From JBDTNQ01 sp039933635 (GTDB lineage Bacteria; Acidobacteriota; Vicinamibacteria; Vicinamibacterales; SCN-69-37): a stretch of 12,797 bases of DNA. Under the pieces are notes generated by a model. It saw only the letters and a list, made by a program, of their open reading frames with translations, did no database searches and was not told where the DNA came from. Each line of letters begins with the position of its first letter. The first letter of the stretch is position 1. Shown here piece by piece: positions 7,044 to 12,797 of the stretch. The DNA is taken from NCBI GenBank assembly GCA_039933635.1, contig JBDTNQ010000122.1:1-12797 (forward strand). Direction: 5' to 3'. The position numbers and the translations under genes were made by a program.

Positions 7044-8270
7044 ATGGCGTCAGGCCGGCCCGGATTCGGACTCGTCGTGCTCGCCAGCGTCCTCGTGCTG
7101 CTGTCGCGCCCGGCGGCAGCGCAGACCGACGACGCGCCGCCGCACCCGGCGGAGCGTCGTGTCGCGATCGGAGGCGACGTCGCGCTCCTCCTCGCCCCGC
7201 CCGACGACCGCACCTACTTCAACTACACCACCTACGACATCGATGGCTTGCGGATGGCGCAGGTCCAGCTCTACGGAGAATGGCACCTCCACGAGAGGCT
7301 CTCTCTCGTGGGAGAACTGCGCACCCAGAACGCGGTCACGCTGGAGGCCTCCGCGCTGTACGCGCGCTGGCGTCCCTTCGCGCGCAGCTCCCTGGTGATT
7401 CAGGCCGGCCGTATTCCGCCGGTTGTCGGTGCCTTCGCCCGTCGCGCCTACAGTCGCGACAATGCCGTGCTGGGCATGCCGCTGGCCTACCAGTACCTGA
7501 CGTTGCTCCGTCCCGATGCGCTGCCCGCCTCCACGAGTGACGTCCTCAAGATGCGGGGCCGCGGATGGCAGCCCGCCTACCCCATCGGCAATCTCGCCCT
7601 GGCGCCAGGCGTCCCGCTCGTCGCCGGCTCGCGCTGGGATACCGGCGTGGAAGGCAGCTGGACGAGCCGCTGGCTGGACCTCTCGGCTGCCGTGACGCAG
7701 GGCGCGCCCGCGGTGCCGGTGATCCGGGAATCGAATCGCGACCTGATGTGGTCCGGCCGCGCCGCCGGCCACTTGCCCGGCGGCATCACCGTCGGCGTCT
7801 CCGGTGCCCGCGCCGGATGGCTGGCCGACAGCGTGCTTGACCTGACGACGGACGGACGGCAGACGCCTCATGCCCAGACGTTGGTTGGCGTGGATACCGA
7901 GTTCGGCGTCGGCCGATGGCTCGTGCGCGCTGAGTGGCTGCGTTCGCGCTTTGATCTGCCCATCGTGGATGACGCGGATCCGTTTCATCGTCTGACCGCG
8001 CACGGGGGATTCATCGAAGGCCGGTACCGTTTCCATCCCCGCATGCAGGTCGGCGTGCGTGTCGACCGGCTCGCGTTCGGTCGTCTGTTCGACCGGCTGA
8101 CGGGCACGAGCCCCACGTGGGACGCCGACGTCACGCGCGTCGAGGCGACGTTCGGCGTGCGGCTCTCGCGGACACTCGAGGTTCGAGCCGGCTGGCAGGA
8201 AAATCGGCGGCAGTCCGATCGAGCGGCGCGCCGCGGGTTGCCGATCGCCGGCCTCCTCTACTGGTTCTGA
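7044..8270 (+). CDS. Porin-like outer-membrane beta-barrel protein
   Basis: A 408-residue protein with a clear signal peptide (hydrophobic core residues 8-20, cleavage likely after Ala26 in PAAAQ). The rest alternates polar and hydrophobic residues in short stretches, such as MAQVQLYGEWHLHERLSLVG, and ends in GLLYWF, a typical C-terminal beta-signal for outer-membrane barrels. The segment LVIQAGRIPPVVGAFARR resembles the GR.P..fG motif of porins that line the channel. No transport substrate can be assigned. It is the first gene of a tightly coupled run: its TGA stop overlaps the ATG of the cupredoxin gene (TGATG). The start was chosen at the ATG immediately before the signal peptide; the ribosome site is weak. 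The longer open frame upstream overlaps the ferredoxin gene and has no coding character. Confidence 0.8.
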   Translation: MASGRPGFGLVVLASVLVLLSRPAAAQTDDAPPHPAERRVAIGGDVALLLAPPDDRTYFNYTTYDIDGLRMAQVQLYGEWHLHERLSLVGELRTQNAVTLEASALYARWRPFARSSLVIQAGRIPPVVGAFARRAYSRDNAVLGMPLAYQYLTLLRPDALPASTSDVLKMRGRGWQPAYPIGNLALAPGVPLVAGSRWDTGVEGSWTSRWLDLSAAVTQGAPAVPVIRESNRDLMWSGRAAGHLPGGITVGVSGARAGWLADSVLDLTTDGRQTPHAQTLVGVDTEFGVGRWLVRAEWLRSRFDLPIVDDADPFHRLTAHGGFIEGRYRFHPRMQVGVRVDRLAFGRLFDRLTGTSPTWDADVTRVEATFGVRLSRTLEVRAGWQENRRQSDRAARRGLPIAGLLYWF

Positions 8271-8953
8271 TGACGCGCCCTGCCCCCCTCGCGATCGTCT
8301 TCGCCATCGCGGCGTCCATCGTCGGCATCGGGCACGCGGCCCAGGGTCCGCTCGGCGGCGGCACCGTGCGCGGCCGCGTCACCGTGCCCGACATGACCGT
8401 GGTGGCGCCACGCCCCTCGGTCTCGGGCATCATGAGCGCATCGCACATGCCCGTCGATCGCCGGCGCGTGGTCGTCTTCCTGGAATCGACGGCGGTGCTG
8501 ACCGCCTATCCGAAGACGCCGGGGCACGCACGGATGGACCAACGTGACGAGCAGTTCATGCCGCGCCTGCTCGCCATCACCACGGGTTCGACGGTCGAGT
8601 TTCCGAACAACGACACCACCTTCCACAACGTCTTCTCGCTTTCGCGCACCCGGACGTTCGACCTCGGCCGCTACCCGCCGGGCCGGAATGGCGCGATCCG
8701 ATTCGAAAGGCCGGGCATCGTGCCCGTGTTCTGCGACATCCACTCGCACATGAGCGCGTACATCCTCGTGTTCGACCATCCGTTCTTCGCGGTATCGGAC
8801 ACCAGCGGCCGCTACGCGATCCGGGACATTCCGGCCGGGACCTACGCTCTCGGCGTGTGGAGCGAGCTGGGACAAGCCAGGAGCCGCCGCATCACCATCA
8901 ACGCCGACAGCGCCGTCGAGGCCGACTTCGACGTCGACGGCGACCCGCGATAG
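8270..8953 (+). CDS. Secreted cupredoxin with carboxypeptidase-regulatory-like domain
   Basis: A 227-residue periplasmic protein. The signal peptide covers residues 1-24 (GHAA-Q). The middle is a plastocyanin/azurin-like cupredoxin with candidate type 1 copper ligands His119 (TTFHNVF) and Cys155 and His158 in FCDIHSHM, with Met161 (or His160) as a possible axial ligand. Residues about 170-222 read VSDTSGRYAIRDIPAGTYAL, typical of a carboxypeptidase regulatory-like beta-sandwich. The cysteine-to-histidine spacing (C-x2-H-x-H-M) is more compact than in plastocyanin, so a modified copper site is possible. The gene overlaps the porin gene by one base and ends 2 nt before the histidine kinase GTG, implying translational coupling. 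It may be an electron carrier, a copper-binding sensor protein or a ligand for the kinase; the sequence does not decide. Similar proteins are often loosely labelled methylamine utilization proteins. Confidence 0.85.
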   Translation: MTRPAPLAIVFAIAASIVGIGHAAQGPLGGGTVRGRVTVPDMTVVAPRPSVSGIMSASHMPVDRRRVVVFLESTAVLTAYPKTPGHARMDQRDEQFMPRLLAITTGSTVEFPNNDTTFHNVFSLSRTRTFDLGRYPPGRNGAIRFERPGIVPVFCDIHSHMSAYILVFDHPFFAVSDTSGRYAIRDIPAGTYALGVWSELGQARSRRITINADSAVEADFDVDGDPR

Positions 8954-8955
8954 CC

Positions 8956-10683
8956 GTGCTCTCGTCGCTCACGAACCGGATCTTCCTCGCCAGCGCCCTG
9001 CTGGTCATCGTCTCCACGGCCGCGGCGATCTTCTTCGTGCAACGCGCGGTGTCGCAGCGCGCGGAGGCCGACCTCCTGCTGCGCCTCGACGAAGCCGCGT
9101 CGCTCGTCGACACGGTGAGCCGTACGCAGTTCATCGACTTCATCGTCAAAGCCCAACTCGTTGGGGATTTGCCTGTGCTCGGCGGGGCGGCGGCGACGGA
9201 ACATCCACCAACCGTCCAGCCCATCGCCGAGGAATATCAACAAAGACTGCAAGCCGACCTGTTCGTCGTCCTCGGCCGCACCGGGGGATTGCTGGCGCAG
9301 GCCGGCAGGGTTCATCTCGGCGCACCCGTGATCCAGGAGATCGTGGCGGCGTGCCGGCGACGTCCTGATCGGACCACGTTCTGGCCGCTCGCGGATGGCA
9401 TCCTGCACGTCGCCGTGATTCCCCTGGCGACTGGTGACGCGTCTCTCGTCGTCGGGACGACGCTGGACCGCAAGGCGGCCGAGGCGATCAAGGCGCTGAC
9501 TGAAACGGAGATCGCGTTCCTTCAGGGGACCACGGTCGTGGCGGCCACATTGCCAATCGAGTCGCCCGCGCAGCTCGGAGGGGTGCCGGATCCGTCCCAC
9601 GTGTTCCTGGTGCCGGCGGGCGGCGAGGACTACATTGGACGACTGCAGCCGCTCTCGACCGGTGACAGCGCCGATGCGCCGACGGCGCTCGTGCTGCGAT
9701 CGCGCACCGAGCTGACCCGCTTTCTCCGCCAGCTGCGGTGGCAACTCGCCGCGTCAGGTGCGGCGGCCGTCCTCGTCGCCACGCTCGTCGGCTACGTCGT
9801 GGCACGCGGCGTCACGCGTCCCCTCCGCGCGCTGACCGGGACGATGCACGAGATGGCGACGACCGGTGACCTGGGCCGGGCGGTGCCGCCGCTCGGCCGG
9901 TGGGATGACGAGGAGGTCCGCGTGGTGGCCGCGACGTTCGGACGCCTGACTGGCGCTCTGAATCGGTTTCAGCGCGAGGCGTCCGCACGCGAACGGCTGG
10001 CTTCGCTTGGCCGGCTCTCCGCCGTCATCGCGCACGAGATTCGCAATCCACTGATGATCATCAAGTCCTCCGTCCGAGGATTGAGGCGCAACGCGACGCC
10101 GGAGGTGGCCGACGCCGCCGCGAGCATTGACGAAGAGGTCGCGCGCGTCAACCGCGTCGTGACCGGTGTGCTCGACTTCGCGCGGCCGATTGCTTTCGAC
10201 GTGGCGCCTGTCGACTTGAATCCGGTGGCGCGCGCAGCCATCCAGGCCGTGCTGACGGGCGGCGACGACATCCCGATTTCGTTCTCGGCGACGCACGCGC
10301 ACGCGCCGGCGCGAACCGATGCCGAGCGGTTGCGACTCGTGCTGGTCAACGTGCTCGCCAACGCACAGCAGGCCATCAGAACCATGCCGCTGGCGTCGCG
10401 CCCGACGACTCCCATCCGCGTCCGGCTGTCACGACCGTCACCGTCTTCCTGGCGTATTGATGTCAAAGACGACGGTCCGGGCATTGCTGCCGAACACCTG
10501 TCACGGATCTTCGATCCGTTCTTCACGACGCGTGACACGGGGTCTGGGTTGGGGCTGGCAATTTCCCGCAATATCATCGAGGGTCTCGGCGGCACGATCG
10601 TGGTCAATAGCGCGCCGGGCGCGGGCACGACGGTCGTCATCGACTTGTCCGGCGCGACCGGAGGAACCGAGAGGGACGTGTGA
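8956..10683 (+). CDS. Membrane sensor histidine kinase with HAMP domain
   Basis: A 575-residue inner-membrane kinase. Transmembrane helix 1 is at about residues 8-28, followed by a periplasmic sensor region (29-260) of probable Cache-like type, helix 2 at about 262-284, a HAMP linker (VARGVTRPLRALTGTM), and a cytoplasmic kinase core. The H-box AVIAHEIRNPLMIIKS places the phosphorylated residue at His360. The N-box LVLVNVLANAQQAI (Asn465, Asn469), the G1 motif DDGPGIA (Asp506), the F-box IFDPFFTT and the G2 motif GSGLGLAI are all intact, so it should be active. The sensor region has no residues that identify the ligand. The start is GTG 8956, 2 nt after the cupredoxin stop and just before helix 1; a longer frame from 8857 would overlap the cupredoxin and is Arg-rich. 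It phosphorylates the regulator encoded next, with which it overlaps by four bases. Confidence 0.94.
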   Translation: MLSSLTNRIFLASALLVIVSTAAAIFFVQRAVSQRAEADLLLRLDEAASLVDTVSRTQFIDFIVKAQLVGDLPVLGGAAATEHPPTVQPIAEEYQQRLQADLFVVLGRTGGLLAQAGRVHLGAPVIQEIVAACRRRPDRTTFWPLADGILHVAVIPLATGDASLVVGTTLDRKAAEAIKALTETEIAFLQGTTVVAATLPIESPAQLGGVPDPSHVFLVPAGGEDYIGRLQPLSTGDSADAPTALVLRSRTELTRFLRQLRWQLAASGAAAVLVATLVGYVVARGVTRPLRALTGTMHEMATTGDLGRAVPPLGRWDDEEVRVVAATFGRLTGALNRFQREASARERLASLGRLSAVIAHEIRNPLMIIKSSVRGLRRNATPEVADAAASIDEEVARVNRVVTGVLDFARPIAFDVAPVDLNPVARAAIQAVLTGGDDIPISFSATHAHAPARTDAERLRLVLVNVLANAQQAIRTMPLASRPTTPIRVRLSRPSPSSWRIDVKDDGPGIAAEHLSRIFDPFFTTRDTGSGLGLAISRNIIEGLGGTIVVNSAPGAGTTVVIDLSGATGGTERDV

Positions 10684-12053
10684 TTCGAGGATCATTTCTG
10701 CTCGTCGACGACGAGCCGAAAATCAGGCAGGCCCTGGGCAGCGCGCTCAAGGCTGACGGACACGAGGTGGCCGCCACGGGCAGTTCGCGCGAAGCCCTGC
10801 GCTGGCTCGGCGAGCGGCCGTACGACGTGCTGGTCGTCGATAACCTGATGCCGGAGCTGAACGGCCTGGACGTGATCCGGCACGTGACGAGCACGATGCC
10901 GGCCACCGAGCAGCCGGCCATCCTGATGATGACGGCCCACGCGTCGGTGGAGAGCGCGATCGAAGCGATGAAGCTCGGGGCGATCGACTACCTGCAGAAA
11001 CCGTTTGACATCGACGAGTTCCTGATTGTCGCCGCGCGCGCCGTCGAACATGCGCGCCTGCGAACGCAGCGCGACTACCTCATCACGGAACGCGATGAAC
11101 AGTTCGATCACTACGGCATTCTCGGAACGAGCCGGGCCATCAGCGATGTCATTGCCCGCGCGCAGCTCGTGGCGCAGTCGCGGAGTACCGTGCTCATTAC
11201 CGGTGAGACCGGGACGGGCAAGGAACTGATCGCGCGCGCCATTCACGCGTGGAGCGCGCAGCGTGACATGCCGCTCGTACGCGTGAACTGCGCCGCCCTG
11301 CCGGACACGTTGATCGAATCGGAACTCTTCGGCCACGTGCGCGGCGCATTCACGGGCGCGATCGGCAACAAGAAGGGGCGATTCGCGTTGGCCGACGGCG
11401 GCACGATCTTCCTGGACGAGATCGGCACGCTTGCCCAGACCGTGCAGGCCAAGCTGCTCCGGGTGCTTCAGGAACGCGAGTTCGAGCCGTTGGGATCCGA
11501 ACAGACCGTCCATGTGGACGTCCGCATCATCGCCGCGACCAACCGCGACCTGGCACAGCTGGCCAGCGAGGGACGGTTTCAGCAGGACCTCTACTACCGC
11601 CTCAACGTGATCCCGATCGAACTGCCATCGCTGCGCGATCGGCGCGAGGACATCCCGGTCCTCGTGAACGGGCTGATCCGCCGTCACTCGTCGCGCGCGG
11701 GGAAGCGGATCGATGGCATCGACGCCGATGCGATGCGGGTCCTCGTCAGCGCGTCCTGGCCGGGCAATGTGCGCGAGCTCGAGAACGCCGTGGAGCGGGC
11801 CGTAGTGCTCGCCACGCGGACCGTGATCACGGCGGCCGACGTCACGCTCGTCGGGGCCCCTGGGGCCACGTCGAGCGTCCTGCCCGGCCTGAGCCTGAAG
11901 CAGAACCTCGACTGGGCGGAGCGCGAGACCGTCAAGCAGGCATTGACCGCGGCGCGAGGCGTCAAGAAGGATGCGGCCGAAGCCATGGGGATCAGCCAGC
12001 GCGCCATGAGCTATTACCTCGCCAAGCACCGCCTGGGCGACGACGACGCCTAG
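10680..12053 (+). CDS. NtrC-family sigma-54-dependent response regulator
   Basis: A 457-residue transcription activator. The receiver domain (1-120) has the acidic pair Asp10/Asp11, phospho-acceptor Asp54 in LVVDNLMPELNG, Thr85 and Lys107. The central AAA+ domain (about 145-375) has Walker A GETGTGKE (Lys181), the sigma-54 contact loop GAFTGA (222-227), and Walker B GTIFLDEIG (Asp246, Glu247). SASWPGNVRELENAVERAVV follows. The C-terminal Fis-type helix-turn-helix is KKDAAEAMGISQRAMSYYLAKHRL in two adjoining parts. All motifs are intact, so it should activate RNA polymerase with sigma-54 after phosphorylation by the upstream kinase. The GTG start at 10680 overlaps the kinase stop as GTGA, with GAGGG just upstream as ribosome site. 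Targets are unknown; its own operon and the downstream cupredoxin gene are the obvious candidates. Confidence 0.95.
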   Translation: MIRGSFLLVDDEPKIRQALGSALKADGHEVAATGSSREALRWLGERPYDVLVVDNLMPELNGLDVIRHVTSTMPATEQPAILMMTAHASVESAIEAMKLGAIDYLQKPFDIDEFLIVAARAVEHARLRTQRDYLITERDEQFDHYGILGTSRAISDVIARAQLVAQSRSTVLITGETGTGKELIARAIHAWSAQRDMPLVRVNCAALPDTLIESELFGHVRGAFTGAIGNKKGRFALADGGTIFLDEIGTLAQTVQAKLLRVLQEREFEPLGSEQTVHVDVRIIAATNRDLAQLASEGRFQQDLYYRLNVIPIELPSLRDRREDIPVLVNGLIRRHSSRAGKRIDGIDADAMRVLVSASWPGNVRELENAVERAVVLATRTVITAADVTLVGAPGATSSVLPGLSLKQNLDWAERETVKQALTAARGVKKDAAEAMGISQRAMSYYLAKHRLGDDDA

Positions 12054-12091
12054 AACGGCCTCCGCGCTTGCCGGCTGGAATCAACAATCGA

Positions 12092-12117
12092 CGTAAGCCC
12101 CTTACGCCGCCCGTAAG
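12092..12117. promoter_or_regulatory. CGTAAG triple motif, possible operator
   Basis: CGTAAG-CCC-CTTACG is a perfect inverted repeat (12092-12106), and a third copy CGTAAG follows at 12112-12117. The arrangement lies 39 bp after the regulator stop. It could be a protein-binding site or a 6-bp hairpin; the lack of a U-tract argues against an intrinsic terminator. Confidence 0.35.
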
Positions 12118-12195
12118 ACGACCAACGGGCATCCTGATGTTTCCGCGCCTTGGAGGCACCGGTGACCCGGTACCGGCTTTGCCTATAGATCCGTC

Positions 12196-12335
12196 ATCAG
12201 ATTCGGAAGGGCGCGACGAGGCTCAGAGGCCGGAACGATTGGGGGACCGACGGTGCTTTGGTATCGGGTGCCACCGAAGACGCCGGAACGATTGGCCTGG
12301 CGCTGACTGCCACCTCGCGCCCTTCGGAATCTGAT
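12196..12335. repeat. Inverted-repeat-bounded element, MITE-like or structured RNA
   Basis: The arm ATCAGATTCGGAAGGGCGCGA without its last base fits in 20 nt; the full 21-nt left arm is 12196-12216. It matches the reverse complement of 12315-12335 at 20 of 21 positions, with weaker pairing continuing inwards. The 98-nt interior carries an 18-nt direct repeat with one mismatch, core GCCGGAACGATTGG (12225-12242 and 12278-12295). The outer flanks CCGTC and CCGCC could be an imperfect 5-bp target duplication. No transposase frame is present. Confidence 0.6.
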
Positions 12336-12403
12336 CCGCCCTTCGCCGTCGTCCGCAGCCTCGGCGTGCACGTCTGCTGGTCCGCTCACGCTAAGATCAG
12401 CCC

Positions 12404-12796
12404 ATGGCACGTTCGAGTCGCTCCTGGAGACTGGCCGCAGGTGTGGCCACCTTGACCGTCGCCTGCGCCAAGTCGCCGACGACTCCCGATGCTGGAAGCA
12501 CGCCACCCGTGCAGACGACGCAGGTCACGATCACCTCGGCCGGAGCCAACCCTCGAAACGTCTCGCTTGCGCAAGGCGGACGCGTGCTGTTCGTCAACAA
12601 CGATTCGCGCACGCACAACATGACGTCCGACCCGCACCCCGAGCACGACGACTGCCCGCCAATCAATCAGGTCGGATTCCTCAAGCCTGGTGAGAGCCGT
12701 GAGACGGGCAACATGGTGGAAGTGCGTACGTGCGGGTTTCACGATCACGACAACCCGGGCGACAACGCCCTGCACGGACAGATCGTGACGAAGTAG
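12404..12796 (+). CDS. Cupredoxin-domain protein, probable lipoprotein
   Basis: A 130-residue small exported protein. The N-terminus MARSSRSWRLAAGVATLTVA is followed by Cys21, giving a probable though imperfect lipobox, then a Pro/Thr-rich linker. The cupredoxin fold follows, with RVLFVNNDSRTHNM (His71) and RTCGFHDHDNP (Cys110, His113, His115) as likely copper ligands. Extra His and Cys residues in DPHPEHDDCPP (Cys84) may form a second site or a disulfide with Cys110. It resembles short acidobacterial cupredoxin-like proteins of unknown physiological role. The gene is complete, ending one base before the window end. It lies on the same strand as the cupredoxin/two-component operon but is separated by 350 bp, so it probably has its own promoter. 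The ribosome site before ATG 12404 is weak. Confidence 0.82.
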   Translation: MARSSRSWRLAAGVATLTVACAKSPTTPDAGSTPPVQTTQVTITSAGANPRNVSLAQGGRVLFVNNDSRTHNMTSDPHPEHDDCPPINQVGFLKPGESRETGNMVEVRTCGFHDHDNPGDNALHGQIVTK

Positions 12797-12797
12797 A

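Larger units (their letters stand above)
12054..12403. other. 350-bp intergenic region rich in repeats
   Basis: No credible gene lies here. The region contains a CGTAAG inverted repeat with a third copy (12092-12117), a small GC hairpin (12155-12183), and an inverted-repeat-bounded segment of 140 bp (12196-12335) holding an 18-nt direct repeat. The promoter of the downstream cupredoxin gene must lie here unless it is read through from the regulator gene, but no convincing -35/-10 or -24/-12 pair was found. No terminator with a U-tract follows the regulator gene. Confidence 0.6.

Noticed and set aside
7050..8036. 328-codon open frame on the minus strand
   Set aside because: Antisense shadow of the porin-like gene, with low-complexity Arg/Gly/Ala composition and no recognisable motif.
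8857..8955. Upstream extension of the histidine kinase
   Set aside because: The 33 extra residues overlap the cupredoxin gene in another frame and are mostly Arg and His; the GTG at 8956 directly precedes the first membrane helix.
10692..12029. 445-codon open frame on the minus strand
   Set aside because: It lies wholly antisense to the intact NtrC-type regulator, is rich in Arg/His/Asp typical of GC-rich shadow frames, and shows no domain motifs.
12155..12183. Intrinsic terminator after the regulator gene
   Set aside because: ACCGG-TGAC-CCGGT forms a short stem and the outer GGCA/TGCC pair needs a bulge; only three T residues follow, inside the stem region, so there is no proper U-tract.
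12242..12257. Possible sigma-54 promoter with GG-N10-GC spacing
   Set aside because: Only GG at 12243, GC at 12255 and a few further bases fit, and such spacing is common by chance in GC-rich DNA; it would also leave a leader of more than 130 nt.

Overview
The window is GC-rich, densely coded bacterial DNA with eleven protein genes and no RNA genes, phage genes or transposase genes. Several features suggest a Gram-negative soil-type bacterium, most likely an acidobacterium of the Vicinamibacteria kind. These are a secreted metalloprotease/propeller/Omp85-barrel fusion, a small c-type haem-binding protein, His/Cys-rich cupredoxins, and a porin whose product ends in phenylalanine. The taxonomic guess is inference from gene content only.

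Left part (1-2117): a plus-strand endonuclease/exonuclease/phosphatase gene follows a 9-bp tandem repeat at the window edge. It converges with a compact minus-strand operon of three genes: a TlpA/ResA-like thioredoxin, an unrecognised 79-residue Cys/His protein, and a membrane-anchored CXXCH haem protein. The operon looks like an envelope thiol/haem redox set. A 268-bp intergenic region with several inverted repeats (2118-2385) separates it from the divergent 1043-residue protease/propeller/barrel gene (2386-5517).

Middle part (5518-7043): a convergent gap filled with CATCGG-type repeats, then a minus-strand pair encoding a seven-iron ferredoxin and type I pantothenate kinase (coaA).

Right part (7044-12796): four plus-strand genes joined by stop/start overlaps or a 2-nt gap encode an outer-membrane porin-like barrel, a secreted cupredoxin with a C-terminal carboxypeptidase-regulatory-like domain, a membrane histidine kinase, and an NtrC-type sigma-54 activator. 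This is the most interesting unit. It looks like one translationally coupled module joining a copper-type periplasmic protein and an outer-membrane channel to a dedicated two-component system. After a 350-bp gap containing a 21-bp near-perfect inverted repeat, a direct repeat and a triplicated CGTAAG motif, a second cupredoxin, probably a lipoprotein, closes the window and could be a target of the regulator.
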